Of a DNA stretch of 64,000 nt, positions 27,541 through 37,896 are shown piece by piece. This DNA comes from DATJKD01 sp963834855. GTDB lineage: Bacteria > Pseudomonadota > Gammaproteobacteria > Steroidobacterales > Steroidobacteraceae. The notes under the pieces are model-generated. The model was given only the letters and a program-made list of their open reading frames with translations. It did not search any database and was not told where the DNA came from. The DNA lies in the NCBI GenBank assembly GCA_963834855.1, contig CAWIDH010000016.1, positions 1 to 64,000 on the forward strand, read 5' to 3'. The stretch's first letter is position 1, and each line of letters starts with the position of its first letter. A program made the position numbers and the translations under genes.

Positions 27541-30500
27541 TTACCGGAACTTGGTTTCGTAGCGCAGCCCGAAACTCAGCTCCTGCATCGTGATCGTGTT
27601 CAGGCTCTCGGTCGACTCGTAGTCGACGAAACCCGAGAACCCGTTGGCGAACGTTGCCGAGAAACCGACCGCCCAGTTGAAATAGTCCTCGTCCGGCTCG
27701 TCGGTGAGGATGAGGAAGCCGCTCCCGGGCTGTTCGGGTGTGCCTACGAAAGTGTCGTTGGCAAACCGCACAGTGACCTGCTGCGACTCGTTCTTGTACT
27801 CGTGAACCAGCTCGAAGCGCGCCTGCGGCGTGAAGATGCCCCACTTGCGGCTCAGGTTGTACGCGATCTGTGCGCCCACCTTCCCCGTCAATGAATCGGC
27901 GCTCTGGTCGTCGAACTGCATCGCCAGGCCGCTCGTGCCCTCGGTCGTCTCTGTAAACCCGTCGACCTCGATCTTGATGTAGTTCAGCGCGAGGGTCGGC
28001 CCGAACCGGAGTGCGCCCTTGCCGAAGTCGTAGCCGTACCCGACTCCGAGCGCCCACTGGTCGGCGTCCGTGTCGCCCAATGCCCGGTCGGTGATCTCCA
28101 GGCTTGAAATGTTGATGTTGCGGATCGAGTCGTAGCTGACCTGGCCGTAGCTGCCGATCGCATCGAAGTAGCTACGCTCGTCGTACCAGGTGCCATAGAC
28201 GCTCCCGGAGTAGCCGTCCGAGTCCTGGGTGCCGCCGTCGTTGTCGAAATCCGCGTCGCCCGTGGCGTAGCCGAGCGCGAGCCCGGCCACGAACCCATCG
28301 GTGAAGCGATAGTCGGCGCCGACGGTCAACCCCTGCGACTCGAAGTCGAACCCCGATTCGCTCTCCGTCGCATCCTTGTCACCCCAGCGAATCGCGCCGT
28401 TGACGAAGATTCCGAGCCGCCGATCGAGCAACCCACCCTCTTCGTCGTCGCCGCTCGCTCCGCCCTCTCCCAGCAGGAGCTTGCCGAGGGAGGCCAGCGC
28501 CGACATCGGCACGCCGCCGATCGGGTTCCCGAGGTTGAGCCCCGCGGTGCTGAAGCCGCGAGCGCCCATCCTGAGCGCCTGCAGCCGCGCGCCGACGTTG
28601 AGCAGCTGCGTCATCGAGAAGTCGATCGCGGTCGTCTGCTGCGAGGTGATCTGCTCGCCGCTGATCGCGTCGAGCGCCTCGGTGACGGCCGCGGTGTCGC
28701 CGTCGCTGGCGCACTGGCAAAGATCGTGTCGCAGGTCGCGCGCAGGTTGCTGTTCCTCCTGCGACGAGACTCGCGGGGTCGGCCTTGAGCAGTCTCGAGC
28801 AGGTGTCCTCGGTGGCGTTGGCGGTCGATTGCTGGTTCGGCGTGAGCCCCGGCAGATCGGCGATCTGGTTGGGCTCGCCGAGCGTGATGGTGACGTCGTC
28901 CGAGCCTGTCGCGCCCTGCCCGTCGACGGCCGGTCAAGGTCACGACGTTGCTGCCCTGCGACCAGCGCCAGCGTCGGGTTCGGCGCTCGCCGTCGGCTGC
29001 CGCGATCTGCGTGTCGTTGACGAACCAGCGGAACGACGCCGCGTCGACGCCGTTCGGATCCGTCGCGGAGCCGCTGGAAGGGAACGAGCTCGCCCGGCGT
29101 CTCGTCGCCGTCGGGAATCGAGCCGGTTGCCGCCCTCGATCGTCACGGCTGGTGCCGGTCGGGCGCCTGCACGGTGATGGTCACGTCGCTAGGCGCGCTG
29201 CGATCGCCGTCGTTGTCGGTGACCCTGAGGCCGACGGTGTTCACACCATCGTCGAGCCGCAGCGCAGGCGTCGGGCCCGTCGCGCGGCCCACGACCAGGC
29301 CGTTGACGGTCCACTGATAGCTCGCGACGCTGCCATCGACGTCCGAGCTGCCGCTGCCGTCGAACGCTGACTGTCTCGCCGGCGATCGCCGTCGGTGTCG
29401 CCGACGCTGCGGTTGCCGCCGGCGATCGCCGCCACCGGCGGCTGGTTGCCCGGCGTCGCGACGTGATGGTCACGGTCGTCGGGGCGCTCTGCGCCGTCGG
29501 CTCGCCATCGTCGAACACGACCAGCGTCACCGTCATTGTCGCCATCGTCGAGCCCGAACTGCGGATGCGACTCGTGCAGCCGACGTCCTGGGTTTCGCCG
29601 TTGACAGTCCACTGGCAATCGACGATCTGGCCGTCGGGATCGAAGCTCGCGCTGCCGTCGAAGTCGACGAACTCACCGGGCTCGTTGTCGCTGTCGGCAA
29701 TATTGCGGTTGCCGCCGGCGATCACCGCGGTCGGGGGCGCATTCGCGCCGGCGACGACGGTCACGGTGACCGTTGCCGGTGTCGACGCCGCCGAACTGGT
29801 CGTCGATCGTGTAGTCGAAGCTGTCGGTGCCGGTGAAGCCCGGCATTCGGCGTGTACTCGATGTCGCCCGTCGATGACGCTGACCGTGCCGTTCGCGGCC
29901 GTGCGTGACGTTCGTGATCTGCAGGACGTCACCGTCGGCGTCGTTGTCGTTCGCCAGCACCGGGATCGTGACCGCGAGACCGGCGGTCGGTGCTCGCCGT
30001 GTCGTCGGTCGCGACCGGGCTGCGGTTCGCCACCGATGACAGTGACGGTCGCGGTGTCGAGCTGCCGCGAGACGGTCTGGGCCTGGTACTGGAAGGTTTC
30101 CGTGCCGCGGAATCCTGACGGCGGCGTGTACTGGACCTGCACCTGGTTGGCGCTGATGGCGACCGTGCCGCCCTGGCTGGGCTGCGTCGACAGCGCCGCG
30201 ATCGTCGTCACGTTGGCGTCGTTATCGAGCACGTTGATCGTGATCGGCTGGTCCTTGAACGTAGTCGCGGCGTCGTCGACCGCGATCGGGCGGCGGGGGC
30301 AGTCGATCGATGACCTGCACCGTGACCGTCGTGAAGTTGCTGGCGCCGCCGAGCGAATCGAACACCCGGTAGGTGAACGTGTCGGTGCCGGACGAAGCCG
30401 GAATTCGGCGTGTACTCGGGCGGCAGGCAGTTACCGACGCAGTCGGGCTCCACTGAGCCGTTCGCCGGCTGCGTCACGACTCGAGGTCGTTATAGGAGAG

Positions 30501-31578
30501 GGCGTCGTCGGCATCGTTGTCGTTGTCGAGCACCGAGGATCGCCTCGTGGCAGTGTCCTGGCTCGTCTGTGCATCGTCGATTGGCGACGGGGAGCGCGTC
30601 CGCGGTCACGGTGACGGTCACGGTCGCGGTATCGGTGAGGCCGGAACTGTCGTCGACAAGGTAGTTGAAGACGTCGTTGCCGGAGAAACCGGCGTTCGGC
30701 GTGTAGCGGATCACCCCAGCTCGGCGAGACGTATGATGGTTCCGTTGGACGGGCGGGGAACCTGGGATGTCGACGTCGAATGCATTCTCATGCCGGGCCG
30801 TCCGGATCGCGTCGTTGGCGAGCACGTTGATCTGCACCTCGCATGCCCGCGCTCGGGCCGGCGCGGGTCTGCGCGGTGTCGTCCTGTGCTACGGGCGCAT
30901 TGTTAACGGTGTGATGTTGACGGTGACCGTGCCCGTGTCCGTGCGCGCCGAAGCTGGTCGTCGAGCGTGAACTGGAACGTGTCGGTGCCTACGAACCCGG
31001 GGATCGGGTGTGTAGACGAAGCCCAGCCCGCCATCGATCAGCGGCGGTGCCGTTCGGCAGGGCTCGTCGAAGCTGACGATGATGACGTCATCGCCTTCCG
31101 GGTCCGGCGGGCCGCATGCAGCGACGACTGCACGATGCCTGGAACAGCACGCCGGACTCGGCGGACGACGCTGCGGATTGCACGGCGTCCGGCGCGACGG
31201 TTGCGTGACCGTCACCGTGACGGTGGCCGTGTCCTGCTCGCCGTTGTGTCCTCGATCGTGTAGGTGAAGGACGACGTCCCGCGGTTGAGGTTCGGGAGTG
31301 AACGTGACGTCAGAGCCGTCCCGGATGCTCGACGTGCCGTCGGTGGCCGGTGTCCTGCACGCTGACGACGGTGAAGCGGGTCGCCTTCCGGATCGTCGTC
31401 GTTCCCCAGCGCGCCGAGTGTCTGGGCGCGCTGGTGCTGCTGTCACCGAGGTCCGAGCTCAGGGTGACGATCGGGCCCGTCGTCGGGCGGCGATGGGCGG
31501 CGCGGCCAGTGGCCGCCGGCGGCGCGAGCATGGCAGCGCCACCGCGAGCGATCGAAAAAACCGAATGCGCCCCGACAT
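27541..31578 (-). CDS. Large repeat-containing autotransporter adhesin, many frameshifts
   Basis: The start MSGRIRFFRSLAVAL (31578) continues after a shift with AMLAPPAATG, giving a signal peptide. Then come about eight Ig/cadherin-like and PKD-like repeats (see the repeat entry), a linker LTPNQQSTANATEDTCSRLL, and an autotransporter barrel from about 28450 down to 27541. The barrel has RLGIFVNGAIRWGDKDATES, LTVGADYRFTDGFVAGLALG, GSVYGTWYDERSYFDAIGSY and the terminal LSFGLRYETKFR. The barrel and linker are in one frame (28614-27541); the repeats are broken by many one-base shifts, often next to GGC/GCC runs. Expected product about 1340 residues, a surface protein for adhesion or biofilm by family analogy. 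Confidence 0.8.
29150..31260 (-). repeat. About eight tandem Ig/cadherin/PKD-like domain repeats, about 290 nt each
   Basis: The strand ending each domain encodes runs of T and V (TVTVTV) and appears on the + strand as GACGGTGAC-type stretches near 29170, 29463, 29757, 30044, 30310, 30606, 30912 and 31206. Spacings are 293, 294, 287, 266, 296, 306 and 294 nt, about 97 codons per unit. Most units contain TPNAGFTGTDSFDYTIDD-like text (cadherin-like). The last two read as PKD domains (FDGSASFDPDGQIVDCQWTV). Confidence 0.8.
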
Positions 31579-31848
31579 GTGGGCGCGACCTGTCGAAGGT
31601 CGCCAGGAATCAGGCACGGACGTAACCCCCAGGTCGCGAGCCGGTGCTCTTTTGATTTAAAACCGGTCGGCCGACTCTGCTCCGACGAGCCCGATGCGTC
31701 AACTACACCCGACGCAGCAACTACACCTCGGCGCCCCACGGCTTGACAGGGGACGGCTCCCTTGAGCGAGCCGGCATGCGGGTATAGTGTGGGAACTCCG
31801 GGGTCGGCCGGCCGAGAGTTCCGGCCGTTGCCGCATGGAGAAGTAACA

Positions 31849-34698
31849 ATGCGCTGCGGGTCCCCGCGGCGGCGCCTTAGGGGTGTAACGATGCGCGCTC
31901 GATACGTGCTGCCAGCCCGTGTTGGCCAACTGAAGCTCCTGCTTACTGCCGCTGTTGCGACAACGCTGGCGGGCCTGGCCGGCACGGCCGGCGGGGCCCA
32001 GCAGCCAAGCGGCGCGATCCCGCAGGATCCGAGCCGCCTCCTGGTTGTCGACTGCCTGCTTCCCGGCCAGGTCCGCAAGCTCGGCGGCCAGATGACCTAC
32101 ATGGCCCCCAAGCGGCCGGTGAAGATCGTCGCGGTCGATTGCGAGATCCGCGGCGGAGAATATGTCGCGTATGACCGCGCGAACTATGCAACGTCGCTGT
32201 CGGTGTGGATGCCGCAGGCCGAGGGTGGAGATGCGCAGGCCCAGGTCTACGTAGGCGAAATCTTCGAGAAGGGACTCGGACGCGAGCCCGACCTTGCGGC
32301 GGCCGCAGCCTGGTACGAGAAGGCCGCAGCGCAGAAGTACGCCCGCGGCCAGATGAACCTCGCCTACCTCTACGAGCATGGGCTGGGGGTTCCGAAGGAC
32401 CCGCTCAAGGCGCTCAACCTGTACCGCGAGGCGTCCGGGATCACCGACGACAGCCTGACCTACGTCTCCGAAGTGACCGAAGTGCGCACGCAGATGCAGC
32501 GCACGATCGACGACCTGACCGCGGAGCTCGAGACCCAGAACGACGAAGTCAGCCGGCTCAAGGACGAAGTCGAGGCCAACCAGTCGCAGCTCTCGTCGCA
32601 GCGCGTCGCGTTGAGCCGCACGCAGGGTGAAGCGCAGACGCTCGCCCGGCAGGTCGAGGAGCTGCGCGGCCAGACCGGTGTCGATCCGGCGCGCGTCGCG
32701 GAGCTCAAGCGGCTCGAGGCTGATCTCGCGGCCCGCGAGGAGCGGGTTGCGGCGGATGAACGCGCGGTGGCGGGGCTCGAGGCCAACACCGCCGCGCAGC
32801 GGGCCGCGCTGGCCGAGAAGATGCGCGCTGCCGCCGAGCAGGACCTCGCGCTGCGCAGCCAGCTGGCTGAGGCGAACCAGGCGCGGGACGAGCTGCAGGT
32901 GCAGCTCATCGACACGCAGCGCAAGCTGCTCGACACCGAGGCAGAGGCGACCAAGCAGCGCGCCAGCGTCACTGCAGAGCGCGCCAGGATCGCGGCCGAT
33001 CGAGAGACGCTCGCGAAACAGGGGGTAGCAGGATCAACGGCCGGCAAGCAAGAGCGTGATCAGCTCGCCGCGGCGCTGGCGGATCGTGAGCGAAAGGTCG
33101 CAGATCAGCAGGCGTCGATCGCCGCGCTGCTCCGGCAGCAGCAGAGCTACACCGCCGAGCTGACCCGGCTCCGCGCCGAGCAGGCGGCGCGGGCCAAGAC
33201 GCAGGGTGGCGCGGAAACGCAGGTCGCCGCCGTTAGCGCGGACCTCGCCGATACGCAGCGCAAGCTCGCTGCGACCGAGACGCAGGTGACGCAGCTGCGC
33301 GCCGAGCTCTCGGCCGAGCGCGGCAAGGCGGCCGCCGATCGCGCGCAGCTGGCGCGACAAGCGTCGACGACGTCCGCCGAGTCGCAGCAACAGCGCGACC
33401 GGATGGCGGCCGAGCTCGCGTCGCGCGAGAAACGCATCGCCGAGCAGCAGGCGCGGATCGCCGCCCTCGAGCAGCAGCAGAAGTCCTACACCGCGGAGCT
33501 CTCCCAGGCGCGGACTGCGCAACAGGCGAGCGGTCAGACGCAGCAGCAGCAGCAGGCGCAGCTGACCGCAACACGGACCGAGCTCGCGAGCACCAAGCGA
33601 CGGCTGCAGGAGACCGAGCAACGCGTCGAGGACCTGACGGCGCAGCTCGAGACCGAGCGCAACAGCATCGCGACGGAGCGCGCCGAGCTCGAACGACGCG
33701 CGGCGTCGGCGACCGGTGCGAAACAGGTCGAGGTCGAGAAGCTGCGTTCGGCGCTGGCCACCCGCGAGGCGGCCCTCGCCCGGCAGCAGACGCTGATCGC
33801 CTCCCTGCAGGCCGAGTCGAAGGGTTACCAGGCCCAGATTCAGAAGCTCTCGCAGCTGCCGGTGGAGCGCGTCGCGATGCGGAGCGCAGGCAACACCGGG
33901 GCGGCCGCCGCGGCAGCACCCGCGACACGCAAGGTGAACGTGCCGCGCGAGCTTCAGATCGGCCAGTTCCATGCGCTCATCATCGGCAACGACCGCTATC
34001 AGAACCTGCCGACGCTCGACACGCCGATCGCAGACGCCAAGGCGGTCGACGAGGTTCTGCGCACGCGCTACGCCTTCAAGACCAAGGTCCTGACCAACGC
34101 GAGCCGGGCCGACATCCTGACCGCGATCAACGACTACCGGCAGATGCTGAAGAGCGACGACAGCCTCCTGATCTACTACGCCGGCCACGGTGAGCTCGAC
34201 CAGCAGAACCTGCGAGGCTACTGGCTGCCGGTCAACGCTCAGCGCGACAACACCACCGAGTGGATTTCCGACCAGTCGATCACCGACCTGGTCGGACAGA
34301 TGGCCGCTCGGCACGTCATGATCGTCGCCGATTCCTGCTATTCCGGAGTGATGACGCGCAATTCGGGGATCGGGTTGATCGCCAAGGCGGGCGACCAGGC
34401 GCAGGTACAGCGGCTCATCAAGCTCGCAAAGCTGCCGTCGCGCACGGTGCTGACCTCCGGCGGTGAGCAGCCCGTGCTCGACGCCGGCGGTGGCGGGCAC
34501 AGCATCTTTGCCAGGGCGTTCATGCAGGCACTGCGCGACAACGACCGGGTGCTGGAAGGCTCGGCGCTGTACAGCGAGATCTTCGACCCGGTAAAGCAGA
34601 CCGCCGCGAAGTACAAGGTGACGCAGGAGCCGCGTTATTCGCAGATCGTCGACGCCGGGCACCTGAACGGCGAGTTCCTGTTCATCCCTCAGGCCTGA
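31849..34698 (+). CDS. Exported Sel1-repeat, coiled-coil, caspase-like (C14) protein
   Basis: 949 residues. ATG 31849 has a clear GGAG site 8 nt upstream; ATG 31891 is an alternative. A signal-like segment VGQLKLLLTAAVATTLAGLA is followed by two Sel1 units (residues about 125-200: GDAQAQVYVGEIFEKGLGRE, RGQMNLAYLYEHGLGVPKDP). A very long Glu/Arg/Gln coiled coil runs from about 215 to 690. The C-terminal caspase-fold domain has the His in LLIYYAGHGELD (about residue 779) and the Cys in MIVADSCYSGVMTRN (about residue 828), so the dyad is intact. If exported, it acts in the periplasm or at the membrane. Substrate unknown. It stands alone on the + strand. Confidence 0.88.
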   Translation: MRCGSPRRRLRGVTMRARYVLPARVGQLKLLLTAAVATTLAGLAGTAGGAQQPSGAIPQDPSRLLVVDCLLPGQVRKLGGQMTYMAPKRPVKIVAVDCEIRGGEYVAYDRANYATSLSVWMPQAEGGDAQAQVYVGEIFEKGLGREPDLAAAAAWYEKAAAQKYARGQMNLAYLYEHGLGVPKDPLKALNLYREASGITDDSLTYVSEVTEVRTQMQRTIDDLTAELETQNDEVSRLKDEVEANQSQLSSQRVALSRTQGEAQTLARQVEELRGQTGVDPARVAELKRLEADLAAREERVAADERAVAGLEANTAAQRAALAEKMRAAAEQDLALRSQLAEANQARDELQVQLIDTQRKLLDTEAEATKQRASVTAERARIAADRETLAKQGVAGSTAGKQERDQLAAALADRERKVADQQASIAALLRQQQSYTAELTRLRAEQAARAKTQGGAETQVAAVSADLADTQRKLAATETQVTQLRAELSAERGKAAADRAQLARQASTTSAESQQQRDRMAAELASREKRIAEQQARIAALEQQQKSYTAELSQARTAQQASGQTQQQQQAQLTATRTELASTKRRLQETEQRVEDLTAQLETERNSIATERAELERRAASATGAKQVEVEKLRSALATREAALARQQTLIASLQAESKGYQAQIQKLSQLPVERVAMRSAGNTGAAAAAAPATRKVNVPRELQIGQFHALIIGNDRYQNLPTLDTPIADAKAVDEVLRTRYAFKTKVLTNASRADILTAINDYRQMLKSDDSLLIYYAGHGELDQQNLRGYWLPVNAQRDNTTEWISDQSITDLVGQMAARHVMIVADSCYSGVMTRNSGIGLIAKAGDQAQVQRLIKLAKLPSRTVLTSGGEQPVLDAGGGGHSIFARAFMQALRDNDRVLEGSALYSEIFDPVKQTAAKYKVTQEPRYSQIVDAGHLNGEFLFIPQA

Positions 34699-34735
34699 CC
34701 CGAGTCAGGGCTCGGAAATTCGGCTCAGGGTCAGG
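34694..34735 (+). terminator. Inverted repeat at the end of the caspase-like gene
   Basis: CCTGACCC (34694-34701) pairs perfectly with GGGTCAGG (34728-34735), with further pairing inside. It straddles the stop codon and has no T run, so a terminator role is likely but not certain. The 3' half belongs to a short sequence seen again at 38971-39002. Confidence 0.45.
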
Positions 34736-34750
34736 TTAGCCGGCTGAAGT

Positions 34751-36364
34751 TTGGCTCCTCGCAGGTCCACGCGCGGCTTGGTGAGTCGATCGACCGCTTC
34801 GCACGGTGCTCGCACGGAGGCGGACCGCGAGCCCGATAGCGGGGACGTGCGCCTGAGCCTGATATCGCACACCAACGTGGGCAAGACCACGCTCGCGCGC
34901 ACGCTGCTGCGGCGCGATATCGGCGAGGTGCGCGATGCCGCGCACGTGACGGAGGTCGCCGAAAGCCACACCCTGATCGAGACGCCGCAGGGCGACGCGC
35001 TGGTGCTGTGGGACACGCCGGGCTTCGGCGACAGCGCGCGGTTGCTGCGCCGGCTCGAGCAGAGCGGCAACCCGCTGGGCTGGTTTCTGACCCAGGTCTG
35101 GGACAGATACACCGACCGGCCGTTCTGGAGCAGCCAGCAGGCGATGCGCAACGTGCGTGATCACGCCGATGTGGTCCTGTACCTGGCCAACGCCGCGGAG
35201 GATCCGGCCGGCGCGGGCTACGTTGATCCGGAAATGCGCATCCTCGGCTGGATCGGCAAGCCGGTCGTCGTGCTCTTGAACCAGCTCGGCCCGCCACGAC
35301 CCGCCGAGCTCGAAGCCGCCGAGGTCGATGAGTGGAGCCGCTACCTGCACACGCACGCGATCGTGCGCGATGTCCTCGCCTTCGACGCGTTCGCGCGCTG
35401 CTGGGTGCAGGAGGACACGCTGCTCGAACGCGTTGGAGCCGTGCTCGAGGGCGCGCGCGCGCAGACCTTCAACCGGCTCGCTGCCGCCTGGCAGGAGCGT
35501 AACCGCGCGGTATTCGAGCAATCGATCGCCGTGCTCGCGCGACAGCTTGCGGTCACGGCGCTCGATCGCGAACCGGCGCCGCCCCGCAGCGCCGCCGCGG
35601 CGGCGCGGGCTTGGATGGGCAAGCTCCCATGGATCGGCAAGCTCATCGGTGGAGAAGGGCGGGATCCCGCGCTCGACCGGGCTATGACCGAACTCGCAGA
35701 GCGCGCCGATACGGGGGTGCGTGAAGCAACGGACGAGCTGATCCGGCTGCACGGGCTCGCGGGAAACGCGGGCGCGGAGATCCTGAAGCGGGTCGGCGGC
35801 GAGTTCGAGGTGCAGGCGGCGGCCGATCCCGCCGGAGCAAGCGTGCTCGCTGCCCTCGTGAGTGGCGCGCTCGGCGGTCTCGCTGCGGATATTGCCACCG
35901 GTGGGCTCACACTTGGTGCGGGCGCGCTGATCGGCGCCCTTTTGGGCGCGGCCGGCACGCACCAGCTCGCGCGCGCGTACAACGCGGCGCGCGGCAGCGA
36001 CACGACCATCGTGAGCTGGACCCCTGAATCCATGACCGGGCGCGTGAGCGCCGCGATCCTCCGCTACTTGGCGGTCGCACACTTCGGGCGCGGGCGCGGC
36101 GCCTACGTGCAGAGCGAATACCCCGCGCACTGGGTCCTTGATGTCAGCAAGGTCGTCCGGCACGAGGGCGATCGGCTGGCGGGTCTGTGGGCGGGAGCCG
36201 CCGGCGATTCCGACCCAGGCCCGCTCGCCGCCCGACTCGTGCCGGTCGTTGGCGATCTGCTGCGCAAGAGCCTGGCGACGCTCTATCCCGCGTCGCGCGA
36301 CACGACCACCTCGAGCGCGCCCGGCAGCACCGAGAAGACAGCCGGCGTCCGGCCCACGATCTGA
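34751..36364 (+). CDS. GTPase of the DUF3482 type
   Basis: About 500-537 residues. G1 loop LISHTNVGKTTLARTL, G3 LWDTPGFGDSARLL, a G4-like VVVLLNQLGPPRP, then a long helical DUF3482-like region with a hydrophobic hairpin near residues 375-405 (LVSGALGGLAADIATGGLTL, then GALIGALLGAAGTHQLA) that could insert into a membrane. The start is unclear: TTG 34751 opens the frame, and GTG 34848 right before the G1 strand is an alternative. Family members are usually paired with a DUF2868 membrane protein, which is not seen here. Function unknown. Its 3' end overlaps the convergent lipid-kinase gene by 82 nt. Confidence 0.8.
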   Translation: MAPRRSTRGLVSRSTASHGARTEADREPDSGDVRLSLISHTNVGKTTLARTLLRRDIGEVRDAAHVTEVAESHTLIETPQGDALVLWDTPGFGDSARLLRRLEQSGNPLGWFLTQVWDRYTDRPFWSSQQAMRNVRDHADVVLYLANAAEDPAGAGYVDPEMRILGWIGKPVVVLLNQLGPPRPAELEAAEVDEWSRYLHTHAIVRDVLAFDAFARCWVQEDTLLERVGAVLEGARAQTFNRLAAAWQERNRAVFEQSIAVLARQLAVTALDREPAPPRSAAAAARAWMGKLPWIGKLIGGEGRDPALDRAMTELAERADTGVREATDELIRLHGLAGNAGAEILKRVGGEFEVQAAADPAGASVLAALVSGALGGLAADIATGGLTLGAGALIGALLGAAGTHQLARAYNAARGSDTTIVSWTPESMTGRVSAAILRYLAVAHFGRGRGAYVQSEYPAHWVLDVSKVVRHEGDRLAGLWAGAAGDSDPGPLAARLVPVVGDLLRKSLATLYPASRDTTTSSAPGSTEKTAGVRPTI

Positions 36365-37258
36365 CCTTCTGCTTCCACCTCGGCCGGCGGATCTGCATCG
36401 ATGCGCAGCTGCGCCGACCGGACGTGACGGACCACCGCATCGCCGAGGAGAGTCCCGCGGTAGAGCTTCGCGATCTTGAACAGGGCGCTCGCCAGGCCGA
36501 CCTCGTCGATCGTGACCAGGTCGAGCAGTCCGTCGTCGACTCGCGCCGCCGGGGCCACGCGCATTCCGTTGCCGCAGGACTGTGCATTGGCCACGAATGC
36601 AAGCAGCAGGCGCCGCTCGATGAGCTGCCCGTTGACCTGGATCGTGAAGCGGGGTGCGCGGTAGCTTAGGAGTCCGATCAGCGCGGCACGCAGGTAGGCG
36701 AGTGCCGTGGGCACGTGAGGTGGAAGCCGGCCAATGACGTGCGCGTCGTAACCCGCGCCGGCGACATTGATGAACCAGCGTCGTCCGGGCGGAACCGCCT
36801 CTGGAAAGTCGATGACGCCCACGTCGTGCGCAACTGTCCGGCTCGCGGCGATGGTTGCCGCCAGTGCGGGCGGAGGCAGATCCATGCCCAGCGATCGCGC
36901 CCAGTCGTTGCCGGTGCCCAGCGGCGCGACCGCGAGCGTTGCACGTCACCCGGTGGTCCGATGCGGCACGCATGATGCCGTTGACCACGTCGTGGACCGA
37001 CCCATCGCCGCCGGCGACCAGCACGCGCCGCCGGTCAGTCTGCAGCGCACGGTACGCGATGTGCTCGCCGTCGCGGGCTGCCGTCGTGTACTCGACCTCG
37101 AGTGGAATCCGTGCGGCGCGCAGCGCGTGCTCGATGGCCGGCCAGGAATGTTCGCGGGACCGCCCGGCCAGCGGGTTTACGATCGCAAGCCAGGACGAGT
37201 GCGCCTCGTGCAATTCGTATTCTTGAGTGCGCGATCTGGGATGCGATGCGCTGATCAC
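36283..37258 (-). CDS. Diacylglycerol/sphingosine-type lipid kinase (YegS/DgkB family), one frameshift
   Basis: About 320 residues. Start GTG 37258 with SSWLAIVNPLAGRSREHSW, then VLVAGGDGSVHDVVNGIM (the GGDG nucleotide-binding motif). After a shift near 36945 follow the frame with GTGNDWARSLGMDLPPPA, RRWFINVAGAGYDAHVIGRL, RLLLAFVANAQSCGNGMRVA and VDDGLLDLVTI, all signature blocks of the DAGK catalytic family. It phosphorylates a lipid such as diacylglycerol at the membrane. Its GTG overlaps the stop of the DUF4124 gene (GTGA), so the two are translationally coupled. Confidence 0.88.
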
Positions 37259-37851
37259 CGCACCGGCGGCGTGCAGTATTCGTCGACGAACTGCTGCTGC
37301 TGGCGCACGTCGGCCTTCGAGCTGCCTCCGGAACCGTCGAGCATCTGGCTCAGCTTGTTGCGGGCCTCAGTGCAGGTCGGGCCATTCGCCACGCGCAGCC
37401 GCACCGCCAGGTCCTCCTGCTCGCGCCGCTGGGCCGGGTTCGAGCTGCAGTTCGAATCGACGGTCTGCTGCAGGCGGCGCAATTCGGCCGCGCTCGTGGG
37501 CTCGGTCGCGCTGGTCTTTCGCTCGAGCGCTTCGAGTGCCACGACACACTCGCGGTTGCGCAGGCTGTCGAGCACCTCCGCGCGTTCTGCGGCGCGGGCC
37601 GGCGACACGGGCGCGGTCTTTGCTGCGCTCGCACTGGCCTGGGCAGGCGGCGGATCGGTGCGCTTGGCCGTCGGCAGCTCGAGCCGCTCCGCGCGCACGC
37701 CCGGCGGCGGCTGGGCGCTCGTGATGTGGATGACGCCGTTCTCGTCCACCCAGCGATAGACGGTCGCGGCGCCGGCAACCGGCGCCGTCAGTGCAAGTGC
37801 GGTCAGAAGAAGAAAAGTGGTCAGACTTGCTTTTCGCCGAAGGACCAACAT
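37255..37851 (-). CDS. Exported DUF4124-domain protein
   Basis: About 198 residues from ATG 37851. The signal peptide is KASLTTFLLLTALALTAPVA, followed by the DUF4124 motif ATVYRWVDENGVIHITSAQP, a Pro/Ala linker and a helical C-terminus with four Cys (RNRECVVAL, VDSNCSSN, GPTCTEAR, VDEYCTPP) that could form two disulfides. Periplasmic; function unknown for the family. An upstream in-frame GTG or ATG at 37875 is possible, but 37851 gives a better signal peptide. Confidence 0.85.
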   Translation of the reverse strand: MLVLRRKASLTTFLLLTALALTAPVAGAATVYRWVDENGVIHITSAQPPPGVRAERLELPTAKRTDPPPAQASASAAKTAPVSPARAAERAEVLDSLRNRECVVALEALERKTSATEPTSAAELRRLQQTVDSNCSSNPAQRREQEDLAVRLRVANGPTCTEARNKLSQMLDGSGGSSKADVRQQQQFVDEYCTPPVR

Positions 37852-37896
37852 ACCCGCCGCACCAAGCTCTCCCACGAAAATGAATCTGGCCGCTTT

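Noticed and set aside
29150..31260. Regular about 290-nt repeats considered as a CRISPR-like or satellite array
   Set aside because: Repeat units encode recognisable beta-sandwich domains with variable sequence; there are no short identical repeats with spacers.
34736..37258. An 840-codon minus-strand frame spanning the GTPase gene
   Set aside because: Only its first about 120 codons (37258 to about 36945) are real, as the start of the lipid kinase; the rest is antisense to the GTPase and changes to low-complexity Arg-rich text at the frameshift.
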